Virus record (IMG/VR): IMGVR_UViG_3300021976_000002
Coordinates: 1-55,163 of that record
From: a virus
Reading direction: 5' to 3' (one strand)
DNA length: 55,163 nucleotides
Part shown: piece by piece, positions 8,760 through 15,743 of the stretch
Layout: the number at the start of each line of letters is the position of its first letter
Position numbering within the stretch: position 1 is the first letter of the stretch
Position numbers and translations under genes: made by a program
The notes under the pieces: generated by a model
Databases searched by the model: none
What the model saw: only the letters and a program-made list of their open reading frames with translations
What the model was told of the DNA's origin: nothing

Positions 8760-9323
8760 TTAAGCAGCGACGACCGAAGCGTCCATCTGGGCAGGCCCGG
8801 AAATGAACGGCGTCTGACGGACAGTCAGCTTGGACGACGCACCGCCGCCTCCACCGCCACCCCCGCCGCCACCGCTGTCACCCGTAGCAGGTGCGTTCTT
8901 GATCTGCGCACCCATCGTCACGGGATAAACATCGACGATCTGGTCGGCTGCGAAAGCAGTCTCGAAGGGAAGACCCCAACGGATGATGATGAACCCATCG
9001 GTGTCAGGCGCCAGAGTTTCGTACGCCTCGTTCTCCGGGTCAGCACTTCCGTAGGCCTGGGGGTCGTAGACGTACACGAGCTCCTCGAGCGTGTACGTGA
9101 TCGACCCAGGAACACCGAACACCTGACGCGAGCACAGGCGACGGTCCTGACGAAGAGCCTGCTCGCCACCGGGAGTGAAGCCATCCCCAACGACGTAGCA
9201 AGTGATGTCAAGGCCTGCTGTGATCTCTGCCAGCGTGACCGAGGTGATGTCAGCAACAGCGGGGGAGAAGACGACGTTGACATTGCCCTCGCCCTCAACG
9301 CCTTCTGGGAACGTGACGCTCAC
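8760..9323 (-). CDS. Major tail (tube) protein
   Basis: This 187-residue protein is placed between the connector genes and the tail chaperones and is followed by a strong hairpin, as expected for the highly expressed tube subunit. It is beta-rich (ITSVTLAEITAGLDITCYVV; GSITYTLEELVYVYDPQ). Near the C-terminus an uninterrupted run of 11 glycines links the core to a last segment (ASSKLTVRQTPFISG), an unusual flexible linker. The start overlaps the preceding stop. Confidence 0.82.
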   Translation of the reverse strand: MSVTFPEGVEGEGNVNVVFSPAVADITSVTLAEITAGLDITCYVVGDGFTPGGEQALRQDRRLCSRQVFGVPGSITYTLEELVYVYDPQAYGSADPENEAYETLAPDTDGFIIIRWGLPFETAFAADQIVDVYPVTMGAQIKNAPATGDSGGGGGGGGGGGASSKLTVRQTPFISGPAQMDASVVAA

Positions 9324-9556
9324 TTGGAGCCTCCCTTCGTGGTGGCCGCGGTGGTGGCTGCAGCCTTGTCATCGGTGTTCGAATCTTCGGTTTCAAGCTT
9401 CTTCAACGAGCGCGGCTTGAACTTCGCCTTGAGGGGCTTGCCATTCCGCCCTACGGCTGGCTTGTCAAGCACCGTGTGGTTTTCCGTGTCGACATGAGCA
9501 GTGGTGTACTCATGTCCCGTACGCTTGTCCTGTACGCGGACAAACTTCGTTGCCAT
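9320..9556 (-). CDS. Small basic protein before the major tail protein
   Basis: A 78-residue protein beginning MATKFVRVQDKRTGHEYTT with a Lys/Thr/Ala-rich, probably disordered tail. Small genes of this type commonly sit directly before the tube gene in actinophages. It overlaps the tube gene by 4 bases. Its function is not known; a head-tail joining accessory is possible. Confidence 0.7.
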   Translation of the reverse strand: MATKFVRVQDKRTGHEYTTAHVDTENHTVLDKPAVGRNGKPLKAKFKPRSLKKLETEDSNTDDKAAATTAATTKGGSK

Positions 9557-9568
9557 GGTGGTCCTCCT

Positions 9569-10018
9569 TCAGGCCAGTCGGCATGAGAACAACAACGGCA
9601 CCCAATGCCGTGTTGGCTTGACGGTTCGATCGAGACGTGCTGGACCTTGATCCCCTAGTACCGTTCGGATAGGCGTACTCGCCCTACCATCTGGAAGAGA
9701 CAGACGCCTACTGACCAATGCAGCGTACACCAGGTCAGCTGCTCGCAGTGCTCGCGTCTGATCACCTCCAGCAGCAGTGACTTGGAACGGCCAGGCTTTA
9801 GTGTCTGGAGTAGCACACAGTCGGTACCCAGTTGGATTCCCTGCACTTGCCCAGAGCACGGCGTAGATGTGAACGCCGCCGTCAGCATCTAGGAATGGAG
9901 CAGCAAGGTCTGGATCAGCTTCGTTGACATTGCCATCGAAGACGTTCAGAGTGGGAATAGCCCTAAGGAGCTCCAGCACAGCATCCTTGGCGGTGTAGGT
10001 GTCAACCATGGCAGTCAT
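9569..10018 (-). CDS. Tail terminator protein
   Basis: This 149-residue protein in the conserved position after the HK97-gp10-like protein should cap the tail tube and join it to the head. Features such as DAVLELLRAIPTLNVFDGNV at the N-terminus and RALRAADLVYAAL in the middle match tail terminators by pattern. It overlaps the previous stop by 4 bases. An alternative ATG lies three codons later. Confidence 0.72.
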   Translation of the reverse strand: MTAMVDTYTAKDAVLELLRAIPTLNVFDGNVNEADPDLAAPFLDADGGVHIYAVLWASAGNPTGYRLCATPDTKAWPFQVTAAGGDQTRALRAADLVYAALVSRRLSLPDGRASTPIRTVLGDQGPARLDRTVKPTRHWVPLLFSCRLA

Positions 10019-10395
10019 ACTAGACCATCCATCCCTTCACCAAGGGCTGACACGATACCAGGAACGACAACATCAAACGCAGGACCCATGTAAGGCTGCG
10101 GACCCATAGTGCTCGTGCCATTCTCGACGAAGCCACCATACTCAGCAGTAGGACCGACTTCAATAGCGAAGCCAATTCCGACACTACCACCTGCACTACG
10201 TACTTGAGAGGTGATCGAGTTCTTCAAGAAACCAGTGTCGACTGGTGCTCGAGCTTGCCCGGCTGCTTGAATATCGTTCGCACCCTTCCTCATGATAGGA
10301 AGGACAACCCTTTCCACTTCTCCGGCAACATTAAGCCAGTGCGCAGCGAGTGCGCGAGCATCTTCGTCAACTGTAATATCGATCACTGCACTCAC
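10015..10395 (-). CDS. HK97 gp10-like neck protein
   Basis: This 126-residue protein starts with GTG preceded by GGAGAGGA. PVDTGFLKNSITSQV and YGGFVENGTSTMGPQPYMGP are characteristic of the HK97-gp10/minor capsid neck family: an Asp-Thr-Gly-x-Leu box, then a Phe-x-x-x-Gly box and a Pro-Tyr-x-x-Pro end. It should link connector and tail terminator. Confidence 0.85.
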   Translation of the reverse strand: MSAVIDITVDEDARALAAHWLNVAGEVERVVLPIMRKGANDIQAAGQARAPVDTGFLKNSITSQVRSAGGSVGIGFAIEVGPTAEYGGFVENGTSTMGPQPYMGPAFDVVVPGIVSALGEGMDGLV

Positions 10396-10847
10396 TCCTC
10401 TCCGACAGGGTTACGCTCGACGAGTTCCTTGGAGCAGTACAGGTCTCGTTCCCATCGGAGCGAACTGAATAGTGCACCCTCAATGTGAAGATCCCATCCA
10501 GCAAGCTCCAGGTCATCCGGACAGGTATCGATGTGAACCCAGTCGCTGAACTCGCCAATGCGAACGGGATCAACGTCCCAACGAACCACGACCAGGTGAG
10601 TCGCATTCACGATGCCTTGATCCGCAGCGACCTGTTCTTGGCCTGGCTGAAGCTGCTGCACCCGGCACTTCCCCTGGAACACCACCACAGGGTCACCGAC
10701 TCGGGTAGTGGCATTAGTCTCAGGGTCGAAGGCCAGCTCTTGGGAAGGCCGGAGGATAGTGCAAGTGGCTGTGAGCGTTCCATCAACAGTGAAGTAGTGG
10801 TGCTCACTCCAGTTGTCGGGGATGACTCTCGTCGAAGGAAGAGGCAT
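10392..10847 (-). CDS. Head-tail stopper/connector protein
   Basis: This 151-residue protein begins at an ATG that shares one base with the upstream stop (TAATG) and has a G-rich ribosome site, chosen over an in-frame ATG five codons earlier. It is beta-rich with WDVDPVRIGEFSDW and a C-terminal WERDLYC. Its position between adaptor and gp10-like protein fits a head-closure stopper; the family match is by position and size. Confidence 0.7.
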   Translation of the reverse strand: MPLPSTRVIPDNWSEHHYFTVDGTLTATCTILRPSQELAFDPETNATTRVGDPVVVFQGKCRVQQLQPGQEQVAADQGIVNATHLVVVRWDVDPVRIGEFSDWVHIDTCPDDLELAGWDLHIEGALFSSLRWERDLYCSKELVERNPVGEE

Positions 10848-11251
10848 TAGGGCTGCCCCCATCCGCCTTGGCCGAAGCCTGTGATGCCCTCTACCAGCTC
10901 AGGATCCGACAGAGTACGGTTGAATGGGACAATGTCAAAGAAGGCACCCGAGCCGTCTTCATCATCATCCTCGTCGCCACGCTTACGGAGCGCTTCAGCT
11001 CTACGAAGGAGAGCGTCGGAAACCTTTGCACCGTCAGTGGAAAGGTCCTGCGTCCGAATGACTTTGGAGACCATGACTTCCGACCCAGCAATAGCTTCGA
11101 CAGCTAGTGCAGCAGCGCGGAAGATGTTCTCGTGTCGAGCCATACTAATGTAGGCTGCGATCTGGTTATCGTCGAAGATTTGAGTATCTTCGTCAACGTC
11201 GGGAATGAGAAGACGGACCTTGCCGATCTCAGTTTCGTAATCGTGGGCCAT
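10847..11251 (-). CDS. Head-tail adaptor protein
   Basis: This 134-residue, mostly helical protein has the typical adaptor opening (IGKVRLLIPDVDEDTQIFDD followed by IAAYISMA). A helical section (LAVEAIAGSEVMVSKV) and an acidic stretch DEDDDEDG follow. It should bind under the portal ring. Start chosen at the ATG after GGGAGGAG rather than three codons upstream. Confidence 0.78.
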   Translation of the reverse strand: MAHDYETEIGKVRLLIPDVDEDTQIFDDNQIAAYISMARHENIFRAAALAVEAIAGSEVMVSKVIRTQDLSTDGAKVSDALLRRAEALRKRGDEDDDEDGSGAFFDIVPFNRTLSDPELVEGITGFGQGGWGQP

Positions 11252-11256
11252 CGGTC

Positions 11257-11409
11257 TCAACTCCTCCCTGGACGTCTCGTCTTCGGTTGGGGAACTGGTT
11301 CTGAGATGCCTATCACAGGCGACTCGGAAGAGGGCTCCTTCGAGTTGAGCTTGCGTAGCTCATCCCGAATGTCCTTGAGGACCTGGAGCACCTCTTCCGA
11401 GTCACTCAT
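11257..11409 (-). CDS. 50-residue protein between capsid and connector genes
   Basis: A small frame starts five bases after the major capsid stop and ends where the adaptor gene begins. It reads MSDSEEVLQVLKDIRDELRK, an amphipathic helix, then a Pro/Ser-rich basic tail ending TRRPGRS. No clear ribosome site is visible, so translational coupling to the capsid gene is likely. The function is unknown; a capsid vertex or head-tail accessory is possible. Confidence 0.6.
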   Translation of the reverse strand: MSDSEEVLQVLKDIRDELRKLNSKEPSSESPVIGISEPVPQPKTRRPGRS

Positions 11410-11414
11410 GTCGA

Positions 11415-12542
11415 TCAGGCCTGCGGAGCGCCGAAGGACGCGTAGGTCGCGATCGGGTCGACCGTAGTCATACCCAGAACGTGACGCACGCGGTACTGGA
11501 CATCGTCGTTGTCGAAGCCGCCTTCCTCAGCAGGCACGGCACCCCCACCAGGACGCTCCGAGTCCGAAGAACGGAGGCGCAGGTCAGGAGTCTCGTTGCC
11601 GCGGAGGAAGCCCAATGCCACCGCAGGACGCGGAGCGTTGGGGTTGGGGAGAACGTACCACGTGGTCCCAGCGTCCTCACCCTGGTCAACAACGGTAAGC
11701 CAGGGGTTCACCGAAAGGGTGATCCTACTCGCCAACCAGTTGTTGGTGATCATGACGTTAGTACCCTGAGTGATCCGGATCTCAGTCGCACCGAGGATGT
11801 TGCGAGCAGCAACTTCGAGCGACGGCGGGACGACGAGAACGAACCCGTCGATCCAGATCGGAGCACCGTCTTCGTCCACGCGCGAGGTGATAGCCTCGAT
11901 CGCAGTCGACAGGTTGTCGATCGTGAGCGGGAGCTCAGTCGGTGCGTTGCCGTTGCCCACGTTGAAGAAGGCATCGTTCGGACCATCACCATCGGTGAGA
12001 GCGGTCGTCGCGAGACGGTCTTCGGTACGGCGGGCAGCCACAGCGAGGCGACCAGGAAGCCCCTGAAGGCCGCCCAGGTCATCGTTGATCTGCGACTCCC
12101 ACGAGATGGCGAACCGCGCACCGTGCTTGGCGACCGTCAGGGAGTACTCGGCCTCGCCCAGGTCTCGTGCCGGGTACTCAGTGAGTTCCGGAACGAGGCT
12201 GAGGACGTCCTGACCACCAAGGAGGTCGATCAGGTTGTGCGGCCGGAAGTCCCGGACGACAGTACGGCGAGCGAACTCCGCCCAGACCGACGGAGCTTCC
12301 TGATACTGGGGCAGAAGCTCCCGGCTCAGGATATCGCCGAACAGGAACGGGAAGTCGCTCGTGGAGAAAGCCTCCTTGAGCTTCAGGACCGCGTAGGGGT
12401 TACCCTTCATGGCCTTGCCGACAAGCTCAGCTGCTTCCTTCAGCTTCTGCTTGTAGTTCGGAATCCGCGGAGTCTTGACAGGGGTGAGCGCACCAACGCT
12501 TCCGCCGCCGACCGTCTCGTTGGAGAACGTGACCTGAGTCAT
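11415..12542 (-). CDS. Major capsid protein (HK97 fold)
   Basis: This 375-residue protein makes the capsid shell. It follows the protease-scaffold and decoration genes. The N-terminal helical arm is followed by core segments such as TVVRDFRPHNLIDLLGGQ, YSLTVAKHGARFAISWES and RRTEDRLATTALTDGDGPND, which resemble actinophage HK97-fold shell proteins. A C-terminal GGGAVPAEEGGFDNDDVQ loop precedes the final beta segment. It has the G/C-rich codon choice expected of a very highly expressed late gene. Confidence 0.87.
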   Translation of the reverse strand: MTQVTFSNETVGGGSVGALTPVKTPRIPNYKQKLKEAAELVGKAMKGNPYAVLKLKEAFSTSDFPFLFGDILSRELLPQYQEAPSVWAEFARRTVVRDFRPHNLIDLLGGQDVLSLVPELTEYPARDLGEAEYSLTVAKHGARFAISWESQINDDLGGLQGLPGRLAVAARRTEDRLATTALTDGDGPNDAFFNVGNGNAPTELPLTIDNLSTAIEAITSRVDEDGAPIWIDGFVLVVPPSLEVAARNILGATEIRITQGTNVMITNNWLASRITLSVNPWLTVVDQGEDAGTTWYVLPNPNAPRPAVALGFLRGNETPDLRLRSSDSERPGGGAVPAEEGGFDNDDVQYRVRHVLGMTTVDPIATYASFGAPQA

Positions 12543-12563
12543 TGCTTAATCCTCCTTCTCCAA

Positions 12564-12917
12564 TTAGGCGGCCGCGCCGTGGGCGTGACCAGCGAGTCGA
12601 ACAACGAGCGGAGCCGTGCCGGTACCCTTGGCTTCCAGGGCGTGACCGAAGAGACGGTTACCCGTCGCGGTCATGGTCAGCACACCAGCACCCGTAATGT
12701 GAACGGGAGCGCCGACCGTAGCAGCACCGGTGACGGGAAGTCGGAAGGCACCTTCCAGTGCCACCGAAGCCCAACCCTCCAGGTTGCCACCTTCGCCCTC
12801 AGCGGTCTGGGCAACTCCGACAAGCTCGCCCACAACCACAGGAGCGCTCGAAGCGGTGTCGGCGGGAACCGGAAGCGAGACCCACTGACCATACTTGAAG
12901 ACTTCATTCGTCGCCAT
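12564..12917 (-). CDS. Capsid decoration protein (DUF2190-like)
   Basis: This 117-residue protein opens MATNEVFKYGQWVSLPVP and has repeated Gly-Val beta turns (VVVGELVGVAQ; ITGAGVLTMTATGNRLFGHA), the pattern of DUF2190-type capsid-stabilising proteins. It lies between protease-scaffold and shell protein. It probably binds the outer capsid surface. Confidence 0.78.
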   Translation of the reverse strand: MATNEVFKYGQWVSLPVPADTASSAPVVVGELVGVAQTAEGEGGNLEGWASVALEGAFRLPVTGAATVGAPVHITGAGVLTMTATGNRLFGHALEAKGTGTAPLVVRLAGHAHGAAA

Positions 12918-12922
12918 CTTGG

Positions 12923-13363
12923 TCAGACTCCCTTCACCGAGCTACCGAAGGAACCGTGAATGAGGTTGTCGATGTCCTCGTCGGACACCTCAGCCGACTC
13001 CTCAGCGTTGGCGCCGAAGCCTCGGACGCCACCCTCGTCGACGTTGGTCGCGACCTCACCGAGAGCCTCGCGAACGGACTCACGGAGCTTCTTGTCGTCG
13101 ACCTCGGGGTTGTCACCCTCAGTCGTCGGCGGGTTGTAAGCCAGCGCCTCGGCTAGCTTCGAACCCTTGACGCCTGCGGTGCTCATCTCGTCGGCGACGA
13201 TCCGCCGAGCGGTCTCGTAGTGCGCCTTGCGAGTGGCCTTAGCCTCCGCGATGCGCGACTCCTTCGCCTCTGCCTTTGCAGCTTCCAGCTCATCCTTCAG
13301 TTCATCCGCCCGGCGAGCGGACTCCGTGAGCTGCTGCAGCTTGGCGTCGTCGATCTCAGCCAT
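12923..13363 (-). CDS. Nested in-frame scaffold protein (internal start)
   Basis: Inside the protease gene, ATG at 13363-13361 (MAEIDDAKLQQLTESARRAD) is preceded by AGGAGAG at 13377-13371, an ideal ribosome site, exactly where the coiled-coil domain begins. The product would be 146 residues: the scaffold without the protease. This mirrors the nested scaffold of lambda (C/Nu3). The start site is inferred from sequence. Confidence 0.6.
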   Translation of the reverse strand: MAEIDDAKLQQLTESARRADELKDELEAAKAEAKESRIAEAKATRKAHYETARRIVADEMSTAGVKGSKLAEALAYNPPTTEGDNPEVDDKKLRESVREALGEVATNVDEGGVRGFGANAEESAEVSDEDIDNLIHGSFGSSVKGV

Positions 13364-14248
13364 AGTGCTGCTCTCCTCTGTAGGAGTTGGTGTGCCCTCC
13401 GCCGGGTTGACGGGGACGTAAACAGTCTGGACGACCACCTCGATAGCGTCGCCCAGAAGTGTGACGGAGTTGTCGTCGTCAGCAACCGAGTAGCCTTCCT
13501 GCCACGTGACAGAAGACTCAGGCGTCTCGATCATGTACCAGACAAGGTTCCTGGTCTCATCGAAGTCACGAGTCCAGATCCAGGTGTCGTCATCGCCATA
13601 CGCTTCTCTGAGGACAGAGTCAAGCTGACGTCGACGAGTCGAGCTAGTCGCCTCCTGGACTGGCTGCTTCGTTTCGTTCGGGGGCTTGGTCACAACACTT
13701 TCAACCTCGGCAATCTCCTCAGGAGTCATCTTGCTCTTTGCCGACTCGATCAGCTGAACGATCTTCCCGCCAGCTCCTGCCCTGGTAACGAAGTCAACAG
13801 AAATGCCTTCGACCAAGGAAGTAATGATCATCCCGGAACGGCCGTCTCGCTCTCCAGGCTTGGAGGTAGCCAGCGCTCGGATCGACACACCAATGTCTTC
13901 GGCCACCTCTGAGATGACAGGAGCCATGTGAGAGTAGACGTTGACGTCTGCATAAAGGCCATCGCCTTCATAAGCAGGAGTGGAAGTGATCGTTGCTGCC
14001 AGATCCCTAATGGTACGCTCTGGCCGATCCCAGCTCTCCTCCTCTCCGGGATGATCCAGGTACATGTGAGTGCCGATAGGGAATGCAGTCGGTCCATCCC
14101 GCTCGAGGACTTCCCTCGGGTAATAGCCGGAGCTACCCCAACGGTTACCCTCGATGATTCGAATGCGCATCTTCTGCGCACTCACCTCGGCCACGTTGTT
14201 GATCAGTGGCCTAGGAGCCTCAATGATCCGTTCAGGTGCAATAGTCAT
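12923..14248 (-). CDS. Capsid maturation protease with C-terminal scaffold
   Basis: This 441-residue protein has two parts. Residues about 20-190 look like an HK97-type prohead serine protease: THMYLDHPG supplies a candidate catalytic His and EDIGVSIRALAT a candidate catalytic Ser. Residues about 296-380 are a charged coiled coil (ARRADELKDELEAAKAEAKE) of scaffold type, ending in an acidic tail. A strong internal ribosome site and ATG at 13363 lie at the domain boundary, so a scaffold alone is probably also made. It sits between the MuF-like and decoration genes. Confidence 0.82.
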   Translation of the reverse strand: MTIAPERIIEAPRPLINNVAEVSAQKMRIRIIEGNRWGSSGYYPREVLERDGPTAFPIGTHMYLDHPGEEESWDRPERTIRDLAATITSTPAYEGDGLYADVNVYSHMAPVISEVAEDIGVSIRALATSKPGERDGRSGMIITSLVEGISVDFVTRAGAGGKIVQLIESAKSKMTPEEIAEVESVVTKPPNETKQPVQEATSSTRRRQLDSVLREAYGDDDTWIWTRDFDETRNLVWYMIETPESSVTWQEGYSVADDDNSVTLLGDAIEVVVQTVYVPVNPAEGTPTPTEESSTMAEIDDAKLQQLTESARRADELKDELEAAKAEAKESRIAEAKATRKAHYETARRIVADEMSTAGVKGSKLAEALAYNPPTTEGDNPEVDDKKLRESVREALGEVATNVDEGGVRGFGANAEESAEVSDEDIDNLIHGSFGSSVKGV

Positions 14249-14257
14249 CTCTTCCTC

Positions 14258-15298
14258 CTAGACCAGATCCTTGACGGGAGTAGGTGCATAGCTGCCCCGC
14301 CAATCGTTGCTGGTCCGATAAGTACTAAGATCGTTCCATCCAGTACGTCCGGAGAGAAGCATGTCAAGTCTAGCCTGTCCCATGATCGCTACTTGATCAG
14401 CACGAGGCAGACTACGGAAGACATCCTCAGCGTCACGAACGGGGTTGGGAGGCTCGGGGATGTTGTAGCCCAGATCACGCCAGGTCCTAGTGACAGGAAC
14501 CCTAGCACAGCGACCTTGCTGGTGGTCGTTCGGACCCATCTCATCAACAGGGTGAATACTACCGTGCTGCGACCAACACGAAGGACAAGTACGACTGTCA
14601 AGCTCTGCGTGCCACATCCAGCCTCGCAGGACATCCTTGTTCAACTGGTCCTGGAGGTGACCTGCTCGGCGAAGAGCATCAAGCATCTCGGTGCGTGCAA
14701 TGACAAGCGCCCGTGTCAAACCGAAGTTGAAGGTATTCTCAATTCGCTGTAGCATCCTGGCAGCCACTGTAGCCGGGTTAATACCGAGCGCGATACCCTC
14801 AATGAGAAGATTGCGAATCATTGCTTCAACTCGAGGAGCGATCTTACCTGTCAGAGAGGTGATCTGCTCTCCACTGCGACGGACCATTTCATCGATCTGT
14901 CGCTGGTCGACTCGGTTGAATTGAACTGCAAGCCTGCTCTGGTCAGCCTGAGGAGGATAATTGGAAGCAATGAGGACAGCTTCCCATTGAGCGCCGCTCT
15001 TGACTAGTCCTGGAATGTCCCGAGAGATGCGGACGCCTGCTTCCCGATCAAGTCGGTTCAGAGACTCACGTGTAGAGGCCATCGCCTGCAATACACGGTT
15101 CATCCGCATAAGCTCGGTCTGACTGGGCCAGCTATCTCCAGCCATAGCCTGAGCGAGGGCCAACTCCCACTGACGTGACAGATTGTCCCACGCTCCGGCG
15201 TATGACCGAACGAGATCACGGGTGGCATCGTCGACAGTGTCGCTAATCCCAATGGTCATGCCGTTGAGTAGCTTCAACGTGTCTTCGGTAACTGCCAC
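14258..15298 (-). CDS. MuF-like minor head protein
   Basis: This 346-residue protein lies just before the capsid protease, the usual MuF position. The middle shows the MuF-type helical core (ALGINPATVAARMLQRIENT; ALVIARTEMLDALRRAGH) followed by the metal-binding-like box SRTCPSCWSQHGSIHPVDEM and a later HQQGRCARVP. It probably enters the head with the portal and may be ejected with DNA. Start is a GTG after a GGGGAGGTG ribosome site. Confidence 0.83.
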   Translation of the reverse strand: MAVTEDTLKLLNGMTIGISDTVDDATRDLVRSYAGAWDNLSRQWELALAQAMAGDSWPSQTELMRMNRVLQAMASTRESLNRLDREAGVRISRDIPGLVKSGAQWEAVLIASNYPPQADQSRLAVQFNRVDQRQIDEMVRRSGEQITSLTGKIAPRVEAMIRNLLIEGIALGINPATVAARMLQRIENTFNFGLTRALVIARTEMLDALRRAGHLQDQLNKDVLRGWMWHAELDSRTCPSCWSQHGSIHPVDEMGPNDHQQGRCARVPVTRTWRDLGYNIPEPPNPVRDAEDVFRSLPRADQVAIMGQARLDMLLSGRTGWNDLSTYRTSNDWRGSYAPTPVKDLV

Positions 15299-15349
15299 CC
15301 GTGTCTCACCTCCCCGCCAACCAGTTCCCTAAGGACCACTCTCGATATA

Positions 15350-15379
15350 ATGATAGAGGTTGTCTTTCTGGGACAACAA
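15350..15379 (-). promoter_or_regulatory. Late promoter P2 (TTGTTG, 18 bp, TATCAT)
   Basis: On the minus strand TTGTTG (15379-15374) and TATCAT (15355-15350) are separated by 18 bp. The same -10 and spacing occur upstream of the terminase genes. It lies in the 136-bp gap before the MuF-like gene and could boost head-gene expression. The spacer holds a 6-bp hairpin (GTTGTC/GACAAC). Confidence 0.6.
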
Positions 15380-15423
15380 GAGGTGGGATATAACAGTAAC
15401 ACACGCTAGAGACTCATGACACA

Positions 15424-15434
15424 GAACCACAGGG
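15424..15434 (+). repeat. GAACCACAGG motif, copy 2 of 7
   Basis: Exact GAACCACAGGG on the plus strand, in the gap between the 15435-15743 gene and the MuF-like gene. Confidence 0.7.
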
Positions 15435-15743
15435 TCAGGGATTCAGGTCTTCGCCAATGACAAGAGACAAGAAGCCCCGCTCTGGGAATGTCTGGATCAC
15501 ACTACCAACACGTGTCTCCAGTTCGAGAGACCAGAGTCCGACGTTCTCAGTCTCCTCAGCTGTGAAGGTAATAGTAGCTACCTTGCCAAGGACGGTATCG
15601 ACTGTCCTGTTAATGATAGGCGTGCCCTGCTTGCGTCCGATAACAATGTATGTGTCAGCAGCACTCGGCAGGTCGTCGGAGGCCATCCACTGCTTGGTAG
15701 GAGTGTCGCCCCTCTTGATGTATGTCTCTCGTGGGCTAGCCAT
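15435..15743 (-). CDS. Small structural protein of the tail-fibre block
   Basis: A 102-residue beta-rich protein (TYIVIGRKQGTPIINRTVDT; TITFTAEETENVGLWSLELE) that overlaps the 3' end of the tail-fibre gene. The length and pattern resemble small fibre-associated proteins encoded next to receptor-binding proteins. Its role is not established; a fibre attachment or chaperone function is likely from context. Confidence 0.65.
   Translation of the reverse strand: MASPRETYIKRGDTPTKQWMASDDLPSAADTYIVIGRKQGTPIINRTVDTVLGKVATITFTAEETENVGLWSLELETRVGSVIQTFPERGFLSLVIGEDLNP

Noticed and set aside
11481-12959. Open frame of 492 codons on the plus strand opposite the major capsid gene
   Set aside because: It is the antisense of a G+C-rich, highly biased gene; it has no ribosome site and no domain-like composition, and it crosses two well-supported minus-strand genes.
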